Positions 44,070 through 56,128 of a stretch of 64,000 nt of DNA are shown in pieces. Source of the stretch: Trametes villosa (lineage: Eukaryota; Basidiomycota; Agaricomycetes; Polyporales; Polyporaceae); assembly GCA_002964805.2 (NCBI GenBank), contig PUDQ02000001.1, positions 6,348,001-6,412,000 of the forward strand, in the 5' to 3' direction. The translations under genes and the position numbers were made by a program. The notes beneath the pieces were generated by a model. That model was not told the origin of the DNA and searched no databases. It saw nothing but the letters and a program-made list of their open reading frames with translations. Position 1 is the first letter of the stretch. Every line of letters starts with the position of its first letter.

Positions 44070-47000
44070 TCAGTGCCCGTGCTCCAAATCGCCCTCTTGC
44101 TCGCTGTGGTACTCGTCGGCGTCGTGGTACTCCTCGTCTGACTGCTCCTCGCCTTCTTCGGCCATCCACGGGGTGATGGCTGCACAGTCAGCATCGTCCC
44201 CAGCTTCTTCCCCAGCGTGTGCTCGGTCACTGTTGCAGTCAAAATCAGACACGGCATAGCCCTGCAAATGATTATTCGAATACCAGTCGCAGGCCGTTTT
44301 GTGGTCCTCCTGGAGTATCTTGAAAGCCAGCAGATCGTCTTCGTTAAGGAAATAGGCCTGGGTGTGCATCCTACCACGAGCACATATTGTCAGCACTACC
44401 TCGATGGGAGATGCCGAAGCGAAACCATCGCCTACTTTGTCTGGGTGGTGAAGGTGAGATCACCGAGAGTCTGCGTCCACGTTGATAGTTGAGCCTTGGG
44501 GCCGTTGCTGGCGATGTGCTGGAATCGAGGTGTCGGGTCGAAGGCGATGTCTTCCGGAACGGACGTGGGATCCCTCTCCAGCGACCAGAAGCCGAACGGG
44601 ATAGATGGGTCGTGGGCAGTGCCGTCGTCGCGGTCGGCCTGGGCGTAGAGAAAGAACCATAGCGGGGGCGGCACCTCGCACGTAGCGTGTGGGGCAATGC
44701 ATGCGGTGGTCTCCGTGTAGTACTGTTGCAGAGTAGCTAGACGTGCAAGATAAGTGAAAGACGTGTAGGCTAACAAAACAGGCGTACCGAGGCCAATTTC
44801 ATTGGGTGACACTGTAGATAGGTCTGGCGCTGAATGGACGAGCCTCGAGATATTCTCAGGACTAGCTTGCAACCGCCGAAGCTGAATGAATAGAAGTGCT
44901 AAGCCGATAGGAGCGCAAGACACCTGAAACCTGTGCGAGTGAGTTCAGCGTTGGTGGAACAGTCGTTCAGCAGGACAAACATTGCACTCACCTCTTCCAC
45001 CTCGTCCCACTCGCGCCCACGGCGACGTCGATGCACATCTCGCAAAGGTCACTAGCGGGAGCATCTAGCACCCAACCGGCGTCCAGCTTCTCCTGCAGGG
45101 TGTGCTCCGAGTCGGCTTCGTCTTCTGTCATGTTCTGAGACCCCGCGGATGTATGCGACGTCCCGCTACCTTGCCACGGGAGAGCATACGGAAGCATGCT
45201 ATATGCCGCCGTCTTCTGTAGCCCGGCAACCCGCGCAGACAAGGCGGACCATGACCAAGGATCGGCAGCATTGTATGTGACCCACGTTCCAAGCGGATGC
45301 TGCGGTTGACCTAGAGCGAGTCCCCACAGATGCCATCCGAAGACACTGGAAATGAGGTCCCGTCCGTTCCCGAACGGCAATAGGACCTCATACAACCAAT
45401 TGCGCGCCAGGATACCTACATCAGCATCGGAGACGGAATAAAAATCTGCATAGAGCTCAGTACTCGTCCACGGATTCAACGAGCGGAACACAGTACTGAT
45501 TTGAGCCATTCTTTCTGCTTGAGATGAGAAGACTACCATTTCCCGCTATGCACTATCACGTTGAAAGTCTGGCGAGTGCGGAGGGGCTGGCAGGACCCAC
45601 CTGCTGCCGATCTTCGTCCCACTCCGAGTTGCGGGACTGAGGGGCTCCAGCCCACTTGAAACGGCCACCATGTTGATGATCCCATACGATATCGCTATGT
45701 TTGATCACGTATTGTAGAGCAGCATCCTGGGTATAAATGAGCGATCACTTCACGCCTACGCAAGTATCGCCGGACAATCTTCTTACCGAACAGTAGTGGT
45801 ATTTCGCGTCCAGAAGCCCGCTCAGGCCATGCGTATCCAGGTGATCAACGGCCTCCTGTCAGCAAGCTCAATGTGAGGACCTTCGCGATTGAGCGAAACA
45901 TGTCCCAGCGACAGTAACATACACATAGATCTGCCATCTGGATTTTAACGTTAACAGTCTAGACGCCAAATGTACATGCGAGATACGCACCACCTGCATC
46001 GCGACCCGTAGCTTGCTGACCCTGTTCAATGAGTCGACGAAGTCCTTGATAGGAGTGTAGTCTGTATCCGGAAGATTTGGGGATAGACGTGAGATACTAC
46101 CGACGGCGGCCGTGAACACTCCGGACGTACCTTCCGTTACGATGAACGGAGCTTCACCTAGATCTCCCCCAGGACGAGAATATCCTAACACCCTCAAAAA
46201 ATACGCATCGCTGCGTATGTCAGGTTCAGAGTCACGCACAAAGAATAAGTCCTCTGAACTTACTGGGCTTGCCGGGCGAAGCTAATGGTCTCCGCAAACC
46301 GGCGATCGTCCAGGCGGGGGTACGTGTACACGACGACCCGCGTGCCGGATAGCTCGCCGGCTGCTTCCACGACTGCACGGTAGCGGATAACGTTTCGGGG
46401 TTGCCTCTGCACGACTGTGCGTCCGGTGGGAGGTCGAGAAGTCTGGGATGCCGCATCATGAATAGGTCCTAGGAGGCGGAGGTTTTCTTGAGCGAACAGC
46501 CGAAACTCCAGGTTGCTTATCAGCTTGAGATGAAACGACACACATATCTAGAATGCTCTTACAGTGCCATCGAATGTCGCGCTGTTGTCCAGGCGCTTTG
46601 CCAAGCCCAAAACCCGGGTGTCGAGCCCTCGCGTCACTCCGATGAGCGTCTCCCCGAGCTGCGTAGTATCTTCGACGTGCTTGAAGAGACGAAGGTCCAT
46701 GCCCGTGATCGTTTGCTCAATGTTGACCCCAGTCTGTAGCTAGCCACGAGCAGTATTGCGTGATGAGCGAATCAATGGACGTACACGGCCGCCCTACCTC
46801 GAACAAATTGATCGCATCTTCGAGCTGAATGTTGAGCTGCTGAACCTGTCGGGCGATGTTTTTGTGCCGTCCGAAGAACGCTGGGAGTCGCTTCTTGCCA
46901 CGGCGTCTCATGAGATTCTCAATGTCGCGAAGTGTCCTGCGCGTCGTCAGAACAGGTCGTCAAGCACGTTCGAGCATACGAACTAGATGCGTACAAGATA

Positions 47001-47310
47001 AGTAGCTCAACGCGCTCCCTCGTCGAGACTGACGGGTCGTCGCTGGGACAATACTTCAGTTGGTCATAGATCCCGAGGGAGAAACGGGCGGCCCGTTCGG
47101 CGAGCGACCGGCAGGCATCTCGAGTGTCTTTGATATCCTGTTGACGGAGACGCTATGAGGCCCGCGCATTTGTGTGCATCGTGTGTACGAGCATACCTTG
47201 GCCTTTTCAGCAATATTGAGAGCGAGTTCGAGCGCAGTGCTGAGCCCGGGAACGGGGATCTCGATTGAGACGATCTTGGCAACCCTCAGCAGCTTCAGAA
47301 CGGGTTCCAT
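44070..47310 (-). CDS. MLKL-NTD-like protein with uncharacterised C-terminal module, copy 2
   Basis: Inverted paralogue of 34259-37523, read from the ATG at 47310 (MEPVLKLLRVAKIVSIEIPV). Exon 1 is 47310-47197 and exon 2 starts at 47137 (DIKDTRDACRSLAERAARF). Then come DIENLMRRRGKKRLPAFFG, FRLFAQENLRLLGPIHDA, RYRAVVEAAGELSGTRVVVY, VLGYSRPGGDLGEAPFIV, a 15-nt exon coding MADLC, EAVDHLDTHGLSGLLDAKY, HGGRFKWAG, ARNWLYEVLLPFGNGRDL, WGLALGQPQHPLGTWV, LWFFLYAQADRDDG and FGFWSLERDPTSVP. The last exon (about 44391-44070) has LNEDDLLAFKILQEDHKTA and an acidic Asp/Glu/His tail. Exon boundaries match copy 1 where both can be read. No catalytic domain is recognised. Some internal junctions are approximate. 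Confidence 0.65.
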
Positions 47311-49733
47311 TGACGGCAGTCCAGAAGCTCGGGCCTCGGCGTTCAAGGGGGCTAGGAGACGGACGACGCGCAGTTCTCTGGAAGGAGTTGGAAGCGTGGT
47401 ACGGTGGAGAAGCAGAATGAACGCGATGGACTCGCCGGGGTGTAGAATTTGAGACCGCTGCAGTGGGTACTATGTGCGCGCGGGTCTTCGGAGGTTGGGG
47501 TATAAGCGCTTAAGCTTTCGTATGCATGGAAGACCACCGTGGGATGTGGCGATGAAGAAGACGTCCCCTAGGCACGAGACGTCTGTACTGTGCGATGCAA
47601 TGCTGCCCATAGCCCAACTCGGCGATTTGGACTTCCAGTCTGCAGAGAAGCAAATGCCGGTGAGATTCGGTACGGGTGCGAAGTCCAGCAAAACCAGAGC
47701 CCCAGGAGTGGTACGCAGAGAGTTCAGTGTAGGATTTGTGAACATCGAAGTCCTAGCGAGTTGCCCGCGCTGAGTATAGTGAGCGTGGAAAACTGACTAG
47801 GTTCTGGAGTTTGGTCGGCTCACTCACTCGGGGACGGTGGTGCAGCGAGAGCGACAGACGCCCGCCTTGGCCTGTGCACGTAACACTGCCACCATCCTAC
47901 ATTTGTACGCCCACCACTCACTCGCACCGACACACCACGCGTAGCGTCGAGGCGGTTCTCCCGCAGGCTCGCTTGCTCACGCACTCCATCCCCTCGTCGA
48001 TCGCTTTCTGTTACCTCCGGCACGGCTTGCCCACGCATGTCAGTCCGAGACTGCCGCTGCCCGCCGCCCTTGACGCTTTCGCCGCCGTCGGCCTTTTACC
48101 CCACCCTCCTCTCTCGATACACTTTCAGACCGCGTACACTCGCTATGCGCGACTCCTTCCCTTCGAGCCAGCACCCGCAGTACTCAGTACGTCGCATTTT
48201 CAGCGTTGAAGGGCTGTTCTTTGTCGCGCTGCTATGCTAACCGCTCGTTGTACTTTGTAGGACAGGCATGGGGTACTTGTGAGAGGGAGGCGCCCGGCAG
48301 TGTTAGCAGCTTTTTGCTCTACCCGGCCAGGAAGTCCCGCGAATAGGTCCCGCTGGCACGGGCTCCCGCCATGCACACAGCACAACTTTGCGGCCGGCAA
48401 TATCGTCTGTCCCGCGTCCGAATCGCGAGCACTATACACACGTCTTTGTGAAGTAATCACGTGCATACATCCTCTGCCGTGCGCACAGGAGTCTGAGGCT
48501 CGCGACGCGCTACGCGCCGGGAGGCACGCAGTGTCTGCCATTCACCGCCGCATTTCCGTGCGACTCTCCTGGTACCCTCGGGCGACTACGCTCACACTTT
48601 GTCAGATAGGTCTTTCACATGCTCTGAACTGGAAATAATATACCGGGGCGCGGCGTCGAGGTTGCGACACGCGCTCGTGGCTTTCTTTCATGAATGCGCC
48701 GCTAAGCGGCCAGTCCTACCCATCCCTCCCTTTTCTTCGATAGCTCACGCAAATCGCTACCTACAGTGAAACGAAAATGCAACGCAGTCCTACTGAACCT
48801 TTTGAGCTGTCAGGAGATTTCCCCGGCCGCCGCGTTGATTTCCGATGTACAGCTCGAAACAGGTCCACGAGGTGTCCTTTGGACCCCAATGCGTGCGACG
48901 TTCCCGACGGCGTGGTGACGATCCATCCACTACGATAAATTGCGGGGCATCGCAGTACGCCCATCCATGGCGCCCTACGCGCCGGGATGCGCGCGTTCTC
49001 GAGCGGGTTCGACGTATCCTGCCCCTCTATCGTCAGTACCGCGCGCATCCCGCCCCCAAAGTCGCTCACATCGCGACACACGATACCTCCGATAACTACT
49101 CCAGCCCGGCCGTGCACACGCCAGCGCGCAGCGCCGATTCTCTCTGCGTCGGAACGGCGAGCAGGTAAGCGGCCGGGGTGGGCACGCCTGCCATTTCATG
49201 GAAGGCTCACGCGCCGTCTAGGCTTCGCTGCTCAGGCCGAAATGTCCAGCCCCCAGGTAACGTGTTCGTGTTCGGGCTATAGACGCGGTTTCATGAGGTT
49301 AAAGCGAACATCTATCTCAAGTCTCGCCAGAGCGCGACAGCGACTCAACGCGCACGGGGGAGTGTGGGGGCCTTGGACGTCCGACGACGAGCCTTGGCGC
49401 GGCGGCACGCTGAAGTTCTGTAACGAGCTCGCTGCACATTATAACCATCCCGTCAACACCTCGCGCGCCCTGGCTCTGGCCCGTAGTCGCCCGTACTGCG
49501 AACGCTGGCTTCTCCGCACGCCGTGGGCCCGCCGCAGCGAGATCGCGCCCGCCACCCCTTCTCATCCTCGCCGAACGAGTACGTGCGATAACGGGCCGGC
49601 GCACAGTTATGTATAGGCGTGCCCCCTCCCAAATCGCGTCTCGTGCGCCTTTCCGCCCTTCTATCGCTCAAATCGCCTTTGACAGCCTTGGGCATGGGAT
49701 AGCCAGAAGCAAGCAGCTAGCCGAGGCTGTCAG
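47311..49733. other. Long region without a supported gene
   Basis: 2.4 kb in which open frames on both strands are short or Arg/Ser/Pro-rich. The plus frame 48987-49616 includes HGGVWGPWTSDDEPW but has no clear start, splice pattern or family match. I see no transposon ends or repeats. Confidence 0.4.
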
Positions 49734-49747
49734 GCGTATATATACGC
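49734..49747. promoter_or_regulatory. Palindromic TATA element
   Basis: gcgtatatatacgc is a perfect 14-bp palindrome with a TATATATA core, 77 bp upstream of the ATG at 49824. It suits a core promoter for the small secreted-protein candidate. Confidence 0.4.
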
Positions 49748-49823
49748 GCCCCCGCCCGCGAGGGCTGTCCGACCGTCGATGCGCCGTTCACGAGTCTCAC
49801 GAACCCGCCGGCTGTTCGCCAGG

Positions 49824-50090
49824 ATGTCTCAGTTTGCATCCGTGTTCACGAAGTTCGCGCTCGCGCTTGTATTCCTCGCGTCGTGGACGCAGCTCGCGCT
49901 CGGCGCGCCCCTCTTGGAGAGTCTTCGGCTTGGCGTCCGCCCAGGAATGTCTGCCACGATCAGCCAGCGCGAACACAGTCGGCACGCTCCTCTGCGCAAG
50001 CAAATCATGTCTGCGGCATCCCTTCGCGGTACAAAGTACACACATAATATTCGTGTTTCGGGTGCTCGAAAAATACGTAGCATAGAATAG
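49824..50090 (+). CDS. Candidate small secreted protein (88 aa)
   Basis: The ATG at 49824 opens MSQFASVFTKFALALVFLAS, a good signal peptide with h-region FALALVFLASW and probable cleavage after LALGA or LALG. The mature part (about 63 aa) is basic and has no cysteines. A TATA palindrome lies upstream. There is no match to a known family and the frame could be spliced further, since a gt lies soon after the signal. Basidiomycetes have many small secreted proteins. Could also be a chance frame. Confidence 0.35.
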   Translation: MSQFASVFTKFALALVFLASWTQLALGAPLLESLRLGVRPGMSATISQREHSRHAPLRKQIMSAASLRGTKYTHNIRVSGARKIRSIE

Positions 50091-50425
50091 ACAGCGAACT
50101 GCAGCGAGAAACTAGATACCATGACAAGAGACCGTGCGAAGGTTCAACCCCAGTCAAAACGTGCCCGATTCGGGGCGAGTCTCTGCGAATGGGGAGAGCG
50201 ATCTCACGATTGGGCGGGAGTCCTGACGAGAGTGCTGCGCTATCAGGCGCTAAATCTACCTCTCCTCCTACTCCCACCACGCGGCTATCTGATGCTTGAC
50301 GACAGCAGTGCTCGTACAGATTCACAGACATTCTTGACGATTCAATGTACCTACACGTGTTCCATAATCGATCTATGTTTGCACAACGTCGTTATTGCAG
50401 AAGTCCATGTCTGGGTTCCCGGAAG
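50091..50425. other. Spacer before the transposon nest
   Basis: 335 bp between the secreted-protein candidate and the left inverted repeat at 50426. No gene seen. Confidence 0.4.
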
Positions 50426-50760
50426 CATCAGGAAAACGTCATTCTGTCTGAGAAGACTGTGAGCACTGCAGCAGAGCTCACAGACCTTGCTCAGATATTC
50501 CAGAGCTTCAGACTTCTCAGACCCTTCATCAGACTTGTCCAGACATCATCAGTGTACCAGCAATCACAGATCTATTCAGACATTTACAATATGCACTCAG
50601 AGAGCCTAGCACACAAGATATGTTGAATTGGTATAACACAAAATATGCAGATTTGTCTATGACATCTGAACTAACTGAAATGTCTGGCATTGTCTGTGTG
50701 AGTCTGAGTGACCCTATCAGTGCTCACAGTCTCCTCAGACCGAACGACGTTTTCCTGATG
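50426..50760. mobile_element. MITE-like non-autonomous DNA element, 335 bp
   Basis: Terminal inverted repeats of 43 bp, 50426-50468 and 50718-50760, match at 40 positions. The outer end reads catcaggaaaacgtc in both. The interior is AT-richer than its surroundings and carries many CAGAC motifs on the left and GTCTG on the right, like subterminal transposase-binding repeats. There is no open frame. The flanks share only a 2-bp AG, a possible short target duplication. It lies 156 bp upstream of the Plavaka-type transposase start; whether the two are related is unknown. Confidence 0.7.
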
Positions 50761-50915
50761 AGCCATTGACAGTCGATTTTGAGCCTCCTCTGTGCACCAG
50801 CATAACTACTCGGCTTTGCTCGAGGTGAGTACTGCTAGTAGTGCACGCACTTCTACATATCTGACATTTCACTAGTAGTTGTAGCCTCACCATTTCGACT
50901 GGTACACTCGGGGCT

Positions 50916-51906
50916 ATGGCCAATCCCGCTAGATCCGCCGAACAAGAGTTCGTATGCGGATGCCTCAAATGCCGCCAAACAAGCAAAGCCTCTTGCTCGC
51001 GCGCGACGTGGTTTAGGCACGCTCCGGAGCGAGAGGCTCAGCAAAGGGCAGGCCAGATTCCTGCTCCAGATCCCAACGCCCCGATACCGCTCAAGCGGCT
51101 GAGGAGAGGTCCCTCCGGTGCTCCCCCAAGCAAGCGCCGTGCTCCGACACAACCGCCGCACGCGGTTAGCGCACCGTCCGCACAACGGCGTACCAGCGCC
51201 CCCGCACAAGACCCCCCTCAACCGGCTTCGCCGCACGGTTCAAACCCGAATGAAGACCACAGCGAGCCCCCATCGTCCCTCGAACCTGCTCGACCCACGG
51301 ATGGGCAGCCTGGCGCCAACATCTCGCAAGATGCCACAAGTCATTCGACGTCGCCTCCCAATGTATGTCGCCCTCAGGTTCGACTGCACAACTATCCTGA
51401 CGTTCCACGTGCTAGCAGCATCCACCGGCCTCCGAGGTCGTCCCGCTTGTGGTCGCGCGTCCGGGTGTCGCGAACTCGGGTGGCGATTCTCGAGCGCCGT
51501 CTATGAACGAACCAGGCCCATCTGCCGCACTCATCTCGGCCAATTCGCTGGCACCAACCGGCATTCCTCAGATAGACCTCGCACAGGTATTCATCAATGC
51601 CCTCCGAGAGAACCCGAAGCTCGAAGACTCCCGGCTCAGCAAGGACGTCATCGAGCGGCTCCGCACCCCACTTACCCGCTGTCCGACTCTTACACCCGAC
51701 GAACGTCTCTCGATTCGCTTGTATCTGGCGGATACTCAAGGAGCCGACGCTATCTACACCGAAACTCGCGACAGCATACTCGAGCGGCACCCTGAGGACG
51801 ACGTGCTATCTCTCCACCTCGTCAAGAAAAAGGTCGCCGAGCTCACCGGCATGCATGCGCTCACTTACGACATGTGCCCCGGGTCGTGCATGGCGTATAC
51901 GGGCCC
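50916..51906 (+). pseudogene. Plavaka/CACTA-type transposase, 5' part (interrupted)
   Basis: Exons 50916-51362 and 51416-51906 give about 312 codons before the chromovirus LTR. The N-terminus has a Cys motif (CGCLKCRQTSKASC) as in basidiomycete Plavaka elements. A disordered Pro-rich stretch follows, then LVKKKVAELTGMHALTYDMC and CPGSCMAYTG. The frame breaks inside a conserved motif at the GGCCC target-site duplication and resumes in phase at 58545. The fragment should yield only a truncated protein fused to a few LTR codons. Confidence 0.75.
51902..51906. repeat. Target-site duplication GGCCC (left)
   Basis: Matches 58540-58544; five bases is the usual Ty3/Gypsy duplication length. Its removal restores the transposase frame. 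Confidence 0.9.
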
Positions 51907-52363
51907 TGTCGCGGAGCTAGGCCCGGCACGACGAGGTACTGCACACAACTAAGGAAACCGAAACGATCTAACTCCCGGGGTGGTGGACGAAGGTCTCACA
52001 GCACCTGAGCGTAGGTTCTCACGACGAATCTAGCCCAAAGACCAAGTTAACATTCAGAACATAAGAGCGAATACAAAACAAGGCTTACCTAGCCCAAAGA
52101 CCAAGAGGTCAAGATGAGGGCTAGGGTCGCTACAGGGGGTCCTTATATACTGAGCAAGGGGAGCCAAACATGTACAAACGTAGAGGTGGTCTGTGCGCAC
52201 AATGCACTCAACCTGCAGGTAGGGGTCAGGTGATGAGTCACGTGATCTATCTACTCTAACTCTAAGTCCCGTGCGTGCTAAGTACCGTAGAATGGCCGTA
52301 GAAAAGCAGGAAAAATGCGGAAAAATATGGAAAAATACAGGGCGTCTAGTCGTCTCCACGACA
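51907..52363 (-). repeat. 3' LTR of the chromovirus
   Basis: 457 bp, TG..CA ends, with a TATATAA core (reverse strand, within 52134-52152) and an internal 17-bp direct repeat (ctagcccaaagaccaag) at 52030-52046 and 52089-52105. Compared with 58083-58539 I see three substitutions (near 52183, 52252 and 52291) and no indel. Confidence 0.93.
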
Positions 52364-52377
52364 TTACCCCCCCTCTA
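52364..52377 (-). promoter_or_regulatory. Polypurine tract next to 3' LTR
   Basis: On the minus strand the pol stop codon TAG runs directly into AGGGGGGG-TAA before the LTR. This is the expected primer site for plus-strand DNA synthesis. The pol stop and the tract overlap. Confidence 0.75.
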
Positions 52378-55300
52378 CTGTCCATCGTCCCTGATGGACC
52401 CACGGCCCGGGAAGCGTCCGCCCTCCCAGTCGCGGTCCGGAGGCGCAGCGTCGGTGAAGGTCACCCGCGGCTGCCATGGAAGGTTCTTGAAGTCGACGGC
52501 CTGGATCTTTCGAGGTGCGCTGGGCGCGCGCTTGTGGAACTCGGCTACCTTTTCCGGTGCGTTGGTCAGGTTTGATGCCGGTTCCCAGCTGTCCTCGCCC
52601 TCGCCGTACCCCTTCCAGCGCACGAGGTATTGTAGCTGGTTACGGTAGCGGCGGCTATCCAGGATCCGATCCACTTCGTATTCTTCTTCTCCTTCCACTT
52701 CCACGGGTTCGGGTGGCGGTGGTAAGCGTCCGTTCACCTCGTTCCCCCTCCATGGGGATAGACGGTCAACGTGGAACACGTCGTGAAGCTTGAGGGCGGG
52801 GGGAAGGGCCAAGCGATAGTCGAGGTCTCCGATCCGTTCAGTGATTTCGAACGGACCGAGCTGCCGGGGTCCTAGCTTAGGCGTGGCTTGATGGATGTGT
52901 ATGTTCTTGGCCGTGAGCCAGACCCGGTCGCCGACCTTGAACGTGTGAGCTTTCCGCTTGCCGTCTTCGTAAGCTTGCTTCATGCGCTCTTTACTCATGC
53001 GCAGTGCCGCTTCCGCCTCCTTCCGTGCTTCCCGGAGTTTGGTGAGCCGAGCATCGAGTGATGGGATCTGCGTGGGGCGTCCCGCCGGGATGGTGAAGTC
53101 CGGTCGGTAGCCGTATAGGACTTCGAATGGGGTCTGTCCATGCGCCGTCTGTACCCGCGAGTTGAGTACGAACTCCGCCGTAGGAAGTAGGTCCGCCCAG
53201 TCGTCCTGTCGCTTGTCGCAGTAGATCCGGAGGTATTGCTCGACCTCCTGATTGGCTCGCTCCGTCTGCCCGTTTGCCATAGGGTGATACGCCGTGGTGA
53301 GACCGCTTTCGATGCCAAGGCGCTTGTACAGGGCCCTGGTGACTCGTGCGGCAAACTGGGGTCCTCGGTCCGACACGATCTTCTGGGGAATGCCGTGAAG
53401 CCGGAAGATGGTCTGATAGTGCAGTTCGCCTATCCCTTCGGCGGTGACGGTGTCGGTGGTGGCTACGAGGTGGACTTGCTTACTGTACAGATCGACATAC
53501 GTGGCGATGGCGTTGAACCCTTTCGACGAGGGTAGACCCGTGATGAGATCCACGCCCATGACGACCCACGGTCCTTCAGGTACTTCGTGGGGCTGAAGCG
53601 TCGCGTGGGGGTGCGCGGCGGCCTTGTAACGCTGGCACCGGTCACACCCGAGGACGTACTTCTCGACAAACCCGCTAATCCCCGGCCACCAGTACAGCCG
53701 GCTTACCAACTCCAGTGTCCCGTGCTTGCCCGGATGTCCAGCCGTAGGCGCATCGTGGCATTGCCGGACGATGGCCTCCCTAAGTCCTTCCTCGGGCGGG
53801 ATGTACAACCGACCACGGTAGTACACCAGCCCACCCTCCTCTTCCCATTCCCACGTCCCATCCGTCAACTTCCGCGGCCCGTCCTTCCGTAGGGCTTCCA
53901 AACCCTTCAGGACTTCCGCCTCCCTCCTACTGCTCTCCCTGATCCTTCCATCCAGCGGGTTCTCTACCCGAAGCGCCGCGGCGGCAATGGCCACAAAGCG
54001 CTCGGGTTTGAGCACGATCTGATCTCGGTTGTCCTCGGCATCACTGACTTGGAGCTCCGAGATTCGAGACAGGGGGTCGGCCTGCGTGTTGGCCGTGCCC
54101 GGCTTGTGTGTGAGCGTGAAATCGAAGCGAGAGAGCCAGAGCGCCCAGCGGGCCTGTCGTCGGGTAAGGTTCTGGGCGGTCTTCCAGTGTTCGAGGTTGC
54201 GATGATCGGTGATGATTTCGAAGGGTTCGGGTAATCCTTCCAGGAAGTGGCGCCAGTCTTCCAAAGCTCGTACGATGGCCATGAGTTCCCGATCGTAGAT
54301 CTCGTAGTTCCGTTCCGCCTCGGTCATAGACTCAGACCGAAAAGCCACGGGGTGCCACAGCCCGTCTTCCAGCTTCTGCAACAGAACTCCACCGGTCGCG
54401 TATCCGGAGGCGTCTACCTCTACCCGGGTTGGCCGCTCAGGTTCCCAGGTCACCAACACCGGTTCGGTGGTGAAGGCTTCCTTGAGCTTGTCAAAGGCGG
54501 TGCGCTGCCGAAGACCCCATTCCCAGGGGACATCCTTCTTAGTGAGGTCGTGAAGGGGGCGAGTGATCTTGGCGAAGTCTTTGATAAAGCGACGGTAGAA
54601 GTTGGCGAAGCCGATGAAGCCTCGGACCTCGCGGAGGTTGCGGGGGTAGGGCCAATCGCGTACTGCCTGGATCTTGACGGGATCCATGCTGACTTCACCT
54701 TGCCGGATCACGAGTCCTAGGTACTCGATCTCGGTTTGGTCAAACTCGCACTTCTCCGGCCGGAGGAACAGATCGTGGGTTTGGAGCCGCCGCAGTACCT
54801 CGTGGGTGACCCTGCGGTGCTCGTCAAGCGTTGCGCTAAAGATCAGGATGTCGTCCAAGTACACCGCTACCTTCCCGGCTGCGATCAGATCCCCGAAGAT
54901 GGAATTCATCAGGGCCTGGAACGTCGCAGGCGAGTTGGTCAGTCCAAAGAACATAACACGGGGTTCGAACAGGCCCCGGTTGGTAGTGAAGGCCGCTTTC
55001 CATTCGTCGCCTTCCTTGATCCGTACGTTGTTGTAGCCCCAACGAACGTCGAACTTGGTGAAGTACTTAGATTGGCGAAGGCGATTGATGATGTCGGATG
55101 CGAGAGGTAGCGGGTAGCGGTTTTTCACGGTGATGTCGTTCAACTTTCGGTAGTCTTGGACCATGCGGAGCTTGCCGTCCTTCTTTTTGACAAAGAAGAC
55201 AGGGGAGGCCATGGGAGACTTGGACGGGGTGATGTAGCCTTTGCGAAGGTTCTCCTCGAGGAAGGCGTCCAGCTCGGCCTGCTCATTGACCGGCATCGGA

Positions 55301-56126
55301 TACACCTTGGACCGGAGGGTCTCGGGAGCGTCAGGCTTCAGATCGATGGTGTGATCGTACGGCTTATGCTCAGGTAGTCTCTCAGACTCCTGCTCCGAGA
55401 AGACTTTGGAGTATTGGCGATACTCCTCCGGTACCATCTCTTCGAACGTCTTCGCGGGCTTAGCGCGGTGGGCCTCGGCGGCGAGCTCGGTGGAGTAGGT
55501 GAACCCGGCAGCGCACCAGAGTTCCTCGGTGGCTTCCTCCAGAACTCCGAGCTTCTGCCATTGCCTTCTCAGGCGCCGATTGGCCGAGATCTTCTCAAAC
55601 GGGGGGAGGTCCTCCACGGGGGTCGCCGACCGACCGTCCGTTTCGACCTCAACCTTCCCATTTGTCCAATCTATCTGCGGATTGATCTTCCGAAGCCAGG
55701 GCAGTCCGAGGATGATGTCCTCAGGACCGATATCCGTGACCAGGAACTCGGTGCGTTCGTTGTGCGACCCGAGGCCTAGCTCCAGACGTGCGAAGTGGGT
55801 AATGCTCCCGGCTCGGTTGCGTGATCCGTCGATGTTGTGAAGGGGGATGGCTCGCGCGAGGGGGTGGATCAGAACGTGATGCTGATCGATGAAGCGTTGA
55901 TGGATGAATAGACCCGTGGCTCCGGAATCTATCATGGCTACTGCGTTTACGTTACGGTGTCTCCCTTTGAGATTCACACTAATGCGGAAGTGCGAACTGG
56001 TCGTGTCTATTTCAGGTATAGTGAATGTACATGAGGAGACCGAATCATAGATAGACGGGGAGGGGATGTCCGTGCGTAAACCAGCGGGTGTCGGCGTCGT
56101 AGCCTTTGCGCGCACCCGATCTAAAA
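52375..56126 (-). CDS. pol: Chromovirus Pol (protease, RT, RNase H, integrase, chromodomain)
   Basis: About 1250 aa, read in the -1 frame from the gag stop (GFLDRVRAKATT). The open frame extends further upstream to 56412, but there it only overlaps gag. Domains in order: aspartic protease (IDSGATGLF, near 55930); RT with KKKDGKLRMVQDYRKLND and catalytic YLDDILIFS (near 54860); RNase H (VEVDASGYATGG; TDHRNLEHW); integrase with the zinc-binding HDAPTAGHPGKHG..CDRCQ and core VMGVDLITGLP, YHPMANGQTERANQEVEQY. A C-terminal chromodomain (EYEVDRILDSRRYR; YLVRWKGYGEGEDSWEP) is thought to steer insertion to marked heterochromatin (established for chromoviruses). All catalytic residues that I can see are intact. 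Confidence 0.95.
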
Positions 56127-56128
56127 AG
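56119..56128 (-). promoter_or_regulatory. Gag-pol -1 frameshift or stop-slip site
   Basis: The gag stop sits in gctttttag. Pairing one base back on the T run reads TTT-TTA and enters pol. The second LTR element has gatttttag at the same place. The mechanism is inferred from frame positions. Confidence 0.55.

Noticed and set aside
52030..52105. Pair of 17-bp repeats in the LTR considered as a CRISPR-like array
   Set aside because: Only two copies, eukaryotic context, inside an LTR; simple internal duplication.
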